The notes under the pieces are model-generated. The model searched no databases, was not told where the DNA came from, and saw nothing but the letters and a program-made list of their open reading frames with translations. The position numbers were made by a program, and so were the translations under genes. From Progne subis subis (lineage: Eukaryota; Chordata; Aves; Passeriformes; Hirundinidae), in the NCBI GenBank assembly GCA_022316685.1, contig JAKJHU010000066.1, positions 5,267,913-5,331,912 on the forward strand: a DNA stretch of 64,000 nucleotides, in the 5' to 3' direction. Below, piece by piece: positions 1 to 11,822 of the stretch. The number at the start of each line of letters is the position of its first letter. The stretch's first letter is position 1.

Positions 1-373
1 CTGGAAGTCCGGGATAATTCCTCACTTTATTCCTTGGGGTTGTGCAGTTTGTCACCGCACACCGTCACTGAGACAATCACTCCTCTCGGTGTCATGAGGG
101 ATGTGAGGGAAAATCGGTCTTATGGTGCACCCTGACAACCAGACTGGACCTGCAGCACAGGCATTAATCTGAACTGGAAAAAGAATTGTTGGTAAAAATG
201 AGTAAAAGTTGATTAATTGGGGGAATCCCTCGGTTGCTGGTTGCTGTCTTAACTTAACGTTGGGATTTTGATGTCTCGCCTTTGCCTGGCTCCTAAAGCG
301 TTGTTTCGTCTCCTTCCCAGGAAGTTATTCCAAGGTCTTCATGGCACTGAGAGTTTGGAATAGAATAGAAGTA

Positions 374-525
374 CAGAATTATAGAACCATGGAATGGTTT
401 GGGTTGGAGGGATGTTAAAGTTCATCACGGGCAAGGCACCTTCCACTGTCCCAGGTTGCTCCAAGCCCCGATGTCCATCCTGGCCTTGGACACTTCCAGG
501 GATGGAACAGCCACAACCTCTCCGT
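374..525 (-). repeat. CR1 LINE 3' fragment
   Basis: The plus strand carries the reverse complement of the CR1 tail: TATAGAACCATGGAATGG, then TTTGGGTTGG, then the GGCAAGGCACCTTCCACTGT and CTGGCCTTGGACACTTCC blocks. It is 5'-truncated, as usual for CR1. Confidence 0.85.
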
Positions 526-529
526 GTTT

Positions 530-1913
530 TCTGCTTCCAGGTCAATCTTTCTTCTGTGCAGGAGGTGCCAAACTTCTTACTTTGATGACAGAAAAGTTCA
601 TCCAAGTTCCCCTCAGCTGCCTTGTCCCCACCAGTGACCCCGTCACCCGTGGGGGTTCTTCATTCCACCACACAAATCCCACTTTTCCCATCCGCCATCT
701 GCATCCCTTGGGAGCCTCCTAGGGAAAATTTCTGCCTCCTCTTCCCTGTTAAAATAAAACAAATAGAAGTTGTCAAGGATGGAGAGCTATTGTTGCAGTG
801 AGCAGAATGGGTGCTTATTATCAGTTATGGACACGCCCAGGTCAAGAGTGAAGTGGATTTTTCTGTTTAGTTTGCTGAAAGGCTGGAATGGGTTTAATTG
901 CTGGTTGTCATTTGTAATGGAGTAGATGCAGTATTAGAATTATTCAGATAATTTGTCGTAATTACCCACCATCAGGAGCTTTACAATGCTCAAAATACAA
1001 TCTTTGAAGTAATGGAACTGAGTCCTTTGAATGGAAGGCAGCGGCTCTTGAGAGCACAATATCATTTATAGCTGTCAATCAGCTCTGTGAGGTAAACAAA
1101 ACAAAGGTGCTGGGCTTTTCCATAAATTCTTCCAGTGGCCTAAACCTCCCCAAAAATCTTGGCAGAACAAGCAACATGCCTGGAGTGCTGATAAAGCAAA
1201 GCTTTTGCAGAGTTCCTGAAAGCACGCAGGGATTGAAAAGCATTGTGTGCCTCGGATAAAGCGTTATCCAGAAAACCCTCCTCGTGTCAACCCCTCAGGG
1301 ATCATTATTCATTCTGGCTCTGCTGGAGCAGGAGAGAAAAATCTCTCTGGGGTGGTGCTGCCCCTGAATTCTGCGTGAGAAACGGGGGAGAAGTGGGAAA
1401 TGGGGCACAGCTTTCTGGGGAGGCAGAGGTTCCGATTTGCATTGCCCTCCTCTCCACACCCAAACGAATCAACAGATGCAGACGGAGCAGGGCAGGATGA
1501 ACTCCCAGATTTGTATTCTCCTGGCTCGGGGCCTGAGCGTCGGCAAAGACAGAGGGGAGGGAGTGGAAAAACGCCAGAGTCTCGTGAACAGAAGCGTGGG
1601 CCCCCGGTGACCTTTACCTACTGTGATAATTCTGATGTAGAACGACCGAATTCCTGGAGATGTTTAATCAGCAGAGTTGAATTTTGATGAAAGCACATGT
1701 CACAGTGTCATTACTGCTGCAGGAATTAATTCTGATTCATAGCAATGTTCTGGCTTTGTGAGGATTAACACCGGTGAGCTGTCACCCTTTCCAAATTCCT
1801 TCCAGCCCTCATGGCACAAAGTTTCATTTAGGATGGAAAAAATGTCAGCTGGCACCCAAAATCTACTGGGAGCTGGGCTGATCCCACAGCAGGGGAGGGG
1901 GATCCTGTCCCTG
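530..1913. other. Single-copy intron sequence
   Basis: No repeat, exon or RNA gene was recognised. Open frames at 1243-1687 have no recognisable protein or splice context. Confidence 0.6.
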
Positions 1914-2406
1914 TGTCCCCTCAGGTGAGACCCCACCTGCAGAGCTGCCCCAGCCCTGGGGACAACAGCAGCAGCACCTGGAGCTGCTGGAGAGATTCCA
2001 GAGGAATCCATGGAGCTGCTCCAGGGCTGGAGCCCCTCAGTTCCCAGGGATCCAGGCTGGGAGAGCTGGGGGTGCTCACCTGGAGAGGAGAAGGATCCAG
2101 GGAGAGCTTCCAGAACATTCCAGGGCCTAAAGGGGCTCCAGGAGAGCTGCAGAGGGACTGGGGACAAGGCCTGGAGGGACAGGACACAGGGAATGGCTTC
2201 CACTGCCAGAGGGCAGGGCTGGATGGGATCTTGGGAAGGAATTCCTGCCTGGGCTGGAATTGCCAGAGCAGCTGTGGTTCGCCCCTGGATCCTTGGAATG
2301 TCCAAGGCCAGGTTGGACATTGGGGCTTGGAGCCTGCTCCAGTGGCAGGTGTCCCTGCCCATGACCTGGAAAAGTCCCTTCTACCCAACCCATTCCATAA
2401 TTCCAC
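1914..2406 (+). repeat. CR1 LINE 3' fragment (about 490 bp)
   Basis: This is one of the longest of a closely related group here (also near 11526, 23493, 25462, 47103, 54222, 55690). It contains the end of the CR1 reverse-transcriptase frame, seen in translation as RLGELG and CRGTGDKAWRDRTQG-like words, followed by the 3' UTR and the tail CCCAACCCATTCCATAATTCC. The frame is broken. Confidence 0.9.
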
Positions 2407-5143
2407 GATAAAGAAACCAGTAGTGGGACATCCGACTCCACACCCACTCAGACACGGAATTTATTTGGCTGGAGGCATCCAACAAAGCATCAAATGAAAG
2501 CTGAATAAAGACATCGTGTGTAAATTCTGAACATTAAGCCTAGATTTTGGATGAGCAGATGTAAATTGATTATATTTTCATTTGTCTCCAGGGAAGCACA
2601 TGTCCACATGTAGTCTTGTGACGGGAGTGAGATCACTGCAAATTCCCTAAAATCCTGAATGTCCTTTAACCCAGGCATTCAAAAAACACTTGTTCCTTTA
2701 ATTTAATGTATTTTAGCAAAAAAGCAGAGATGAAAAGTCCAGTGCCGTGACAACAGTGACATTTTTCTTCTTTCAAACAGAAGCTGAAAATAAAATCTTT
2801 CTTATAATTCTTTCCAATTCCCAAAGCTCAGGTAGATCCTGCTGGAGACTTCTCTTTCCTTCAGGGGTCCCGTTGAATTTCAAAGGCAATCTGAAATATG
2901 TTGTTTTCCTGTCCTTTTCATCCAAGTCCAGCAGGGATAACTGGGAGTGACAGTGTATTTTTATGGAGTTTAATGGGCATAAATCTCTCTCTGGCTGGAA
3001 TTAGCCTCAGGAGTGACAAGCCGAGCTCGGGAGATGATCCATTGTCCATGTGTCCATGTGTCCCTGTCCCTCACGGGCACTTCCCAAGAGATCCCCGGGT
3101 TTGCTGGCAACTCCCAGCAGCTCCACACGGAAAAAAAAAAAAAAAAGTCAAATTGTCAAAAGTCATCAGTGGCTGTCACTTCACAGACCTTCACACTGGA
3201 GTTCCCCCTTTGGAATTTCGCTGGAGTGATTTCAGTTTTCCTCCACTTGAAATAAGTAGGGCAATGTTGGACAAAACTGCTGGAATTTAACCCATTCATG
3301 TTTATTTCGGTTGTGGCTGCGAAACAGTGCTGAATTGAGGAGTTTGAGGCTCAATTCTGTGCCCTGCCAGGAGCTTTTCTCCTTCTAATTATTCTTTTTG
3401 GACTCAAATTCCCCAGCTCCTCTGCTCCAGGTCCACGTTGAAGCTGTGCCACAATAAATCTCTGATCCCGTCTCCAGGACATCCCTGCTCCAAAGAGGTC
3501 TGGGAGGGAGATTGTTTCAATAAATCCATTTTCTGTCCCTCTGACTATGAGAAGTGCATTTTGGGAGCCTTATTTACATTTTTTCCCCCCCACACACATT
3601 CTCAAAGTGCTGCTGCTGCCCAGGGCTGCTGAGCCTGTGCTTCGTGGGAAGTTATTTTCACAGATTCCATCTTCTGAGCAGAGTCATCCCGAAATAGAAA
3701 GGTTTTGCTTTCGTCTATATGCTTTGAATTCCCAAATTTTAAAGCATATATTAGTAATGCTTTGGTTTCCTAATTAAACACCTAATTATATTTAGCAGTT
3801 TTAGGGGAGTTTTTTTGCCACTTTCTGGTGGCTTTTGCTGCTCCGATCTTTGCTGTTTGTGACATTTCCAACATATGTTTGAATTCTTCCATCCTCCTGT
3901 GCCTTGTCATTTCGTTGCTCTTTTTATTTTTTTTTTAACACTGATATGTAACTTCTGCAAAATAATTGCACAATAACAACTCCAGTGTTATTTTTTTTTT
4001 TTTTTTTTTCTATTTGGAAATCCACAGGAGCTGTAGGTATTCCCTGAAAGAGATGGAATAGGAACCGTGGTGCTGCAGGTGGGCTGAGAACAAGGATCCA
4101 GCTGGTGCTGGGAGTAGCAGAATAGTTGGGGAGGTGTAAAAAAAGAGTTTCATGTGTATTTTTACAGTGATCTGTGTAAAGTCCCCTCTCGGGGGCAAAA
4201 CATATTGAGGGGAGAAAAAGAAAAGCAAAACAAGAGCATAGAAGTCACCTTAAACCTGGCCTGGGGGTGCTTTTTTTTTTTACAGCAAATCTTTTGACAC
4301 TTTTGATACCCGTGTCACAACAAAGTCAGGGGGGAAAATTCCCACCTCGTGTGCCCAGTGACCCCAGAGAGGGCAGCTGTGTCACAGGCCATTAATGTCC
4401 ATCCTCTCAAAGCTCAGCCTGGCTTTTCCTCGGTTCCTGGGGAGCCCAGAGGTGCCCAAGGGGGATGGAAGGAGGGATGTTCCAGGCTCCAGGGCTGTCT
4501 GTTGTGCTGCAGCATCTGCAAAACGCTGCTGTCCTGGCAGGGATTCGTGCCCAGTGCCTGGCAAGGGGTGGATGAGCTCTGGTGTCACCTTGGGTTTAGC
4601 AGGGAATGTTGGTTTATGGAGGGAGACAAAGCCTGGGTGCCTCAGGGAGGGTGGGATTGGGGTTGGCATCGTGCCGGGATGGAGATGTGGGGATGGCATC
4701 CTCAGGCCTTTTGCAAGCAGCAGAGCTTCCCCGTGGTGCCAGCAGGGATGGGCAGCTGGAGAAACCCCAGCTGGAAAAAAAAATCACTGCCTGTGCTCCC
4801 TGCTTTGGGGTTTTTTTCCCGCTTTGTTCAGATGTTTGTGGAACAAAAAGCACAGCAAAATGGGGCCCCTCTGCTTTTCACGCATCCTTTTATTTTGGTT
4901 TTGTTTCTGTGCAAAATTCTCTCACTGGCACTGAGGACGCTGTGGAGGTTTTGGGGCACAATGTGAGGATGACCAGGTTTTGTTCATTCTGGTAGGAATC
5001 GCTGCAGTGACACGGTACCTGGTGCAGTCTGGCCCGTTTTATGGAATCCAGAGCAGGATGAAGTAAAAAAGGTGGATATTCGTGGGTTATTGGGAGGTGC
5101 TGAGCTGTGTTAGTGTGAGAGGAAAATCAGCTTTTTCCTGCAG
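2407..5143. other. Single-copy intron sequence with homopolymer tracts
   Basis: This holds an A17 run (about 3130-3146), a long T run (about 3990-4009) and AT-rich sequence around 3700-4000. No exon or mobile element was recognised. The 205-residue frame at 4349-4966 has no recognisable protein and no splice context. Confidence 0.55.
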
Positions 5144-5597
5144 TCACAGAATCCCAGAATGGCTGGGTTGGAAAGGGATTTAAAGCTCATCCAGTGCCAC
5201 CCCCTGCCAGGGGCAGGGACACCTTCCACTGTCCAGGCTGCTCCAACCTGGCCTTGGACATTCCAGGGATCCAGGGGCAGACACAGCTTCTCTGGGAATT
5301 CCAGCCCAGGCAGGAATTCCTTCCCAAGATCCCATCCAGCCCTCTGGAAGCCACAGGAAGACATTCCCTGTGTCCTGTCCCTCCAGGCCTTGTCCCCAGA
5401 CTCTCTGCAGCTCTCCTGGAGCCCTTTTAGGCCCTGGAATGCGCTGGAAGCTCTCCCTGGATCCTTCTCCTCTCCAGGTGAGCACCCCCAGCTCTCCCAG
5501 CCTGGATCCCTGTGAACTGAGGGGCTCCAGCCCTGAAGCAGCTCCATGGATTCCTCTGGAATCTCTCCAGCAGCTCCAGGTCCTGCTGCAGTTGGGT
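5144..5597 (-). repeat. CR1 LINE 3' fragment
   Basis: It begins with CACAGAATCCCAGAATGG and runs through the CAGGGACACCTTCCACTGTC, TTCCTTCCCAAGATCCC and CTCCTGGAGCCCTTTTAGG blocks. It is the same subgroup as the copy at 1914, in the opposite orientation. Confidence 0.9.
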
Positions 5598-6629
5598 GGT
5601 CCTGGGTCGGTCCGAGCCTTCCAAGGGCTCCTCAAGCTTCTCCTCATCCGATGCTCAAGGACAGAGCTCAGCTGATAATGAAATGTGCACATTTCCCCTC
5701 AGGATATTTATAACCATGGTGAGAAATTTCCTCTTGCTTTGCATGTCAAATAGGTGGGAATATGAATTCCCACAGACAAACTCCATGCAGGGGTGAGGAC
5801 AGTGTGAACAGACTTTTTTCACCTTCTGAGTCGCATCTGAAAGGGAGAGTGAGATCCAGTTCCCTGTTTCCTGGAATGAATGTCAGAAAGGACACGGCCT
5901 CATTATCCTGCTTCCCCTTTTGCATCCTCATGAACTCCGGCAGCTTTGTGGGCGTTGTTCAAAGCCTGCTGATTTTTGCCATTGATCCTAGAATTTCCGT
6001 AATTCTAGCATTCACCAAGGAAGGGATGAAGTACACATGTGTATTATAATTATGTGATGACATGCAAATGATGTCTTCTAGGTGGAGAACCCAGGAACTG
6101 ATAAAAAGGTTAAAAACACCCTTCTGGTTAAACTCAGCCTATGGCAGTCTAAGGATAATAATTTTCCTTGCTTTAAGTCCCATGACTTTTGGTTTTGCTG
6201 AGTTCACAGCTTTTCCTTAGACCTCTCCAGTCAAATACCCAAAGCTGACCCCATTTCCGTGAATTATTGGGATCATTTCTTATTAGAATAATTATTACCA
6301 TTATTTTAATGCTTCATCTTTTAAGTCACATATTGCAGTTAGGGTGGATGATTTCCATTTCTCATGGCTGCATTTCACAACAATTAATTAAAACGGAAAA
6401 TTCTGGGAAGAAGGTGCTGAGGAAGCCCTGTGGGGTAAGAGACATCAGTGGCTCTTCTCTTATCCTAAATTTGGATGAATCAAATCCTTGTTTTGCCTTT
6501 TCCTCTTGGGTCGAATCTTCCATTGAGAAGCTCCTAAAAGGAGATGGGGTGGGTGGAAGCAAAAGATTTCAGGTTTGAGATCTGAAGGCTGGCTGGACGT
6601 TTGAGGAAATAACTTGAGTCGTGCCAGAG

Positions 6630-6836
6630 GAGGTTTAGATTGGATATTAGGAGAAATTTCTCCATGGAAGGGGTTGTCAAGTGCTGGAAGTGACTGCCCA
6701 AGGGAAGAGATGAAGTCCCATCCATGGAAATGTTAAAAAAACATGGGATTGAGGTCATGGTTGAGTGGTGAACATGATGCTGGTGCTGGGGTGATGGTTG
6801 GACTTAAAGGTCTTTTCCAACCTTATGGATTCCATG
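6630..6836 (+). repeat. CR1 LINE 3' fragment, diverged
   Basis: GGATATTAGGAGAAATTTCT, CCATGGAAGGGGTTGTCAAG and GGTCTTTTCCAACCTTATGG are CR1 tail words. It is more diverged than the main group, so probably an older subfamily. Confidence 0.8.
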
Positions 6837-8317
6837 TTTCCATAATTTCCATCGAAAAGATGAACCTGTTGTCAAAGCCAGCTGGAGTGGCAGCACCAAC
6901 TCCCCCCTCCTCTAATGACATTTAAACCTGCTTTTAAAAGTAGGAATTCCTTCTTTCACTGCCACGGCCCATTGTGGATAAATCCCAGAACTTGCCCCCT
7001 ACTTTCATCTTGCCTTTTTTTAATTTTTTTTTTTTTTAAGGACTCTTCCTCTCCTCTGACCGTTTTGGTACAAATCAGCATCACAACTGTAGGGAAAACT
7101 CATTTCTCTGAACTTTCTGTTACTCTGCTGCCACCTCCCAGAGACCAGAGCAGAAGGGAAGGGGATCAAACCTTATCCCAGCCACAAATTCACTTGGGGA
7201 AGGGTTCAGATCCTCCTCTCTTTAATGTCACTGCTGTCCCACAGTGACCTGATGCTGAGATGGATTTGCTTCCCCTCGACTCGTGTCACAGCAAATACTG
7301 ACCTGACCTTCACAAACAACACGTTAACATTTATAAATTCTATTTTCCTGTGGCTTGTGGAGATGGTTCCAGGTGGAGAGGAGGGATCCTTCTGTCACGG
7401 CATTGCTTCGCTCGTGGGTGTGGCAGCACATTCCCAGTGCGTCCCTTTCTCATCCCATCCACTCTTCCACGCTTCTTTTGTCTGTGCCCTGCTGGTCTTT
7501 GGCTTTAATAAATCAATTTTTATGATGGTGTGACCGTCACCAAACACAGATTAAAGGCAAACCTTCTGTGGACCGTGGTTGATTTTTGGTGTCTTTGGGA
7601 AGGAAGGAGTTTTCTTGGCCATTCCAATCTAGTTTTTGATGGAGTTACCTGGTGGGGCTTAGGATGATCCTTGCCCATTTCTGAGCAAATCTTGGAAAAT
7701 CCTGTCTGTGTTCTGGCTCTAAGCTGAAGTTTTCTCCCACAAGAGAAACACAGAATTGGAGCTCGCTGTCTTTGGGCTTAGCTCAGCAGTGGCAAACTTT
7801 AAATTTCACTTCTTGCCGCTTCTCCTGAATTTAATCATGAACCAAAACTGAGTCTGAAGGGGGAAATGTGATTGCTATCCATAATTATATCCCATGAATA
7901 AATGCAAGCAGCAATTTGGCTAAGGAATAAATGGATATAATTTTCCCTTTCCATCCCTTGGTAAGACACAGTTTGTTGTCTTTTCTCCTCGCTGTGAATT
8001 CAGATATCTGAATTCTGTGCTCACACTCTTGGCACTTGTGTATTAATTTTTGGTTTCAAACTGCCTTTAATGATGCAAGTTAATAAAAACTGGCCTAAGG
8101 AACAAAGCATCAAAGTGCTCTAAAGGACAGCTCTGGAATGCAGCTGGTGGGGGGCAGGTGTTTGTGTGGAGTGACCTGTTCCGTGCCTCGGTTTCACCAC
8201 TCGACTTTTAGAGGTTAAAAATAACATTAGGATGAAAAATGAAATCTTTCCGTTTCATGGTCCTGAACCTGGTGTATTCCCTCAGAATGGATGGGGAGGA
8301 GCAGGAGGTATCCTTGG
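6837..8317. other. Single-copy intron sequence
   Basis: No exon or repeat was recognised apart from a T-rich run at about 7017-7037. Confidence 0.55.
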
Positions 8318-8395
8318 GGTAGGTGTCCGTGGTTGGAATGAGATGGTCTTTAGGATCCCTCCCAATCCAAACCATTCTGTGTCTCCGTGGTTCTG
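8318..8395 (+). repeat. Short CR1 tail fragment
   Basis: The words TTGGAATGAGATGGTCTTTA and CAAACCATTCTGTG mark the CR1 3' terminus. Confidence 0.7.
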
Positions 8396-8679
8396 GTGCC
8401 TCATTCTTGGATGACCAGCATTTCTTAAATATTCTCTTTAGAGGAGAATAACTTAATAATGTCCTACATGCACGGGACATGGAGCTTTAATTAGTCCATT
8501 TCAGGGAAACTCTGACTTGTAGAATTTAGGAGGAGTTAAAGGAGTCCTCAGTTTTGCTTTGCAGAAGGACCAAGATGTTCCTCTCACTTTGTTATTGCTC
8601 CGGATCAGTTTGGGAAAACTTAATTTGTTTTTAATTCGTAGCAAGAGATTTTAAAGAAGGTGCAGACTTGATATAAATC

Positions 8680-8822
8680 CCAGAATTATGGAGTGGTTTG
8701 GGTTCATGGGATGTTAAAGCTAATCCAGTTCCATGCCCTGTCCCTGGCCAGGGACACCTTCCACTATCCCAGGTGGCTCCAAAGCTCATCCAGCCTGGCC
8801 TTGGACTCTTCCAGGGATGGAG
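8680..8822 (-). repeat. CR1 LINE 3' fragment
   Basis: It starts at CCCAGAATTATGGAGTGG and contains CAGGGACACCTTCCACTATC and GGCCTTGGACTCTTCCAGG. Confidence 0.85.
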
Positions 8823-9839
8823 CAGTGTTTTGATTAAAGCAATCAAACCTTTATCAAAAATCTTTTATAATTGAATTGAAAAATGGGATCCTGCTCCTTG
8901 CAGGACTTGATCCCAGCTCTCCCACTGATGCCTGGTGCTCCTCCAGCACAGAACACCTCTGCTCCTCTGCCTGGTGAAGATCATCTCGTGTCCTACCCAG
9001 CTCTGCCACCACAGAAGGTTTGGGGATGGCAGTGGATGTGTCACCAGCTGGTTGTCACCGTGCTCCTGTCCCCTCCCAGGGTGTGGGATTTGCCCAAGCA
9101 GCCAAGCAATTGTTGCTTAATGAGCATCCTCTGATAATGACTGGAATTCATTTCTTCGCGATGACACCAGTAATAATTAATAAAGCCCTCTTGGGCTGCA
9201 GTGGCACGGAATTGAGTCCAGGAACTGGAGGTATTAAAAGTGTCATCATCCTTGTCCCCACATGTGAAATGTCATCATCAGCTGCTGCAATCTGCCTTTA
9301 TTACAGCCATATTAAAATGGATGTTTTACATCTTCATTGCAACCTATTAACAGCGTTTTCTTGATTTAAGGAATGGCTCCGGGATGCAAACGCGGCCCCA
9401 TTTCCATGAATAAATTTAGCACTTTAATGCTATTTATTTACTCCATGCTGTAAAATGGAATAAGATAAATAATGGGTCCTGCCGGGGCATGGGGTGAGGT
9501 GGTGATCAGCATCTCAGCAGGTCAGGGAATGCAGCTCCAGTGAAGGAATAATGATGGAAATTCACGGGGCTCCCTGGGATGCCATTTATATACCTGGATC
9601 TAATAAAGGAGGAATGACAGTGTTAACAACCTGCCTGGCATTGGGATTGGGGTGGACTGAGACCAGCAAGGGGGAATGTGCAGCTGGATCACTAGAATCT
9701 CAGATTCCCATCAGGAGCTGGGGACGGCAGGGAGTTTTGGGGATCTGATGTCCCATCCATGTGGGATTTGCTGGCTGTTGGATCCCTGGGATTGCTTTTT
9801 TACTGCCTGGAAAATCCGGTCCAGGACAAGCTTTCTGTT

Positions 9840-10216
9840 CATCCAGACATTCCTTGAGCACCTCCAGGGATGGGCACTCCGAACCTCCCTGGGCAATTCC
9901 AAGGCCTGAGCTCCCTTTCCATGGGGAAATTCCTGCTGGTGCCCACCCTGAGCCTCCCCTGGCCCACCCTGAGGCCGTTCCCTCTGCTCCTGTCCCTGTT
10001 CCCTGGAAGCATGTCCCCCGCCCCGGCTGTCCCCTCCTGTCAGGGACTTGTGCAGAGCCACCAGCTCCCCCCAGTCCCCCTTTTCTCCAGGCTCAGCCCC
10101 TTCCCAGCTCCCTCAGCTTCTCCTGCTTCTCCAGACCCCTCCCAGCTCCGTTCCCTGGACATGCTCCAGCTCTTTGAGATCTCTCCTGTCCTGAGGGTCC
10201 CAGAACTGGACACATA
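9840..10216 (-). repeat. CR1 LINE fragment
   Basis: It runs from CCTTGAGCACCTCCAGGGAT to CCCAGAACTGGACACAT. It is collinear, in reverse, with the copy at 49195-49715, including the CTCAGCCCCTTCCCAGCTCC block, and covers the C-terminal reverse-transcriptase region plus 3' UTR with a broken frame. Confidence 0.8.
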
Positions 10217-11520
10217 ATGGAAGCTGTAATGTGTCTGGAGACATCCAGACAATTAGAAATAGTGAAAATCCAGCTGAGGTTGCCTCAATTTCCAGCTGGA
10301 TCAAACCACTTCTGTTTTCAGGCGCTGTCTTTTGTTTCCAGCAAAACACCAGCTTTGCATGGAGCAAATGGACTCTTTTAACGGGAGCAAAACCATTTAA
10401 TAGACAATTAATTCCAGGGGAAAATTGCAGGGATGGTTTGTGACCACCCTTAGTCATGGAAGGTCCATGGATCCACAGGCACACTCAGAGTGGATGCGCT
10501 GGATGAGGAACGGGCTCTTCAGGCTCGTCCCTTTTCCAACCAGGCCCGCGTTAAATCCGAATATAATTTACATATCATCGAGACGGCTGGAATTCCCAGT
10601 TGGACGGGAGGATATGTGTCCTGTGTTCCGTCTCCTTTTCATTCTGGTTAAATAAATCCTTTCCCTGTGTGGGAGAATAAAGCTTTCCATGAGCTTTGGC
10701 GTGCTGGAGCTCCTTCCCATCAGCAATTCGCACAGCGCTTGAAAGGAATCCTGCAGCAGCCGCCTCCATTGGATATTTTTAGGAGGGGGAGGATGGCATC
10801 AGGAAACCACTAGAGACATCTCCTCTGCCTCTGGATGCACATCCTGGAATAAAAGGAGTCGGTTGCTGCCTAATGAAAAGAGGAATTGGAAGCCTGGCAC
10901 CAACTTTTGCCAAGATTTTCACCTTCCCTGGGCAAAATCTGCTCGCATTTCTCTGCACAAAGCTCCAGGAATTGTGTGTGGAGAGGAGGAGTGAGCAGAA
11001 ATAGCTGCTGGATGAAGTAAATTAGTTGAGGGATGTGGCAGGCTTCCCTAATGGATGCTGGCTGTTTGTGGAGGTGTGGGAATGAGGCAGCTCTAGTTGC
11101 TCTGGGTGGGCGAGGTTGATTCATGTTTCTGCATCTGCCCCGCTCTCATTTCTGGAATCACAAACTCTGCATCCCTGTGCTCTCCTAGGTGGGACAACGG
11201 GATTACAAAGAGCAGGAATCCAGAGGAGAGAGCTTCTTTGCTCTGCTGTCACCTAAAAACCCCGATGTGGAGCGTGTTGGAAGAAATGCTGGTGCTTCCA
11301 GCAAACTCGGCATTGGAGGAAGCTTCTCGCTGGTTTTTGTTTGAGAAACAGGGAATCAGCAACATCCTGGATTGTCCCAGCCCCAGGGCAGGGACTGTCC
11401 CTGTGCTGGCCCTGCTGAGGGACCCTCTGGAATCTTGGGGGCAGCTCTGGGCTGTATGGAGAAGTTGCTTTACCGGTGTAAAATGTTTAAATGCTCCAGG
11501 GACAGCTCAGAGCCCCTGCC
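10217..11520. other. Single-copy intron sequence
   Basis: No exon or clear repeat was recognised. Around 11370-11460 there is weak similarity to CR1 that I could not confirm. Confidence 0.5.
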
Positions 11521-11525
11521 ATGAC

Positions 11526-11822
11526 CTAAAGTGGCTCCAGGAGAGCTGCAGAGGAACTGGGGACAAGGCCTGGAGGGACAGGACACAGGGAATGGCTTCC
11601 ACTGCCAGAGGGCAGGGCTGGATGGGATCTTGGGAAGGAATTCCTGCCTGGGCTGGAATTGCCAGAGCAGCTGTGGCTGCCCCTGGATCCCTGGAATGTC
11701 CAAGGCCAGGTTGGACATTGGGGCTTGGAGCAGCCTGGGACAGTGGGAAGTGTCCCTGCCCATGGCAGGAGGTGGAACTGGATGGGCTTTAATACCACTT
11801 CCAACCCACACCGTTCTGGGAT
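11526..11822 (+). repeat. CR1 LINE 3' fragment
   Basis: It belongs to the same subgroup as the copy at 1914, starting within the block GGCTCCAGGAGAGCTGCAG. It ends with CCAACCCACACCGTTCTGGG. Confidence 0.9.
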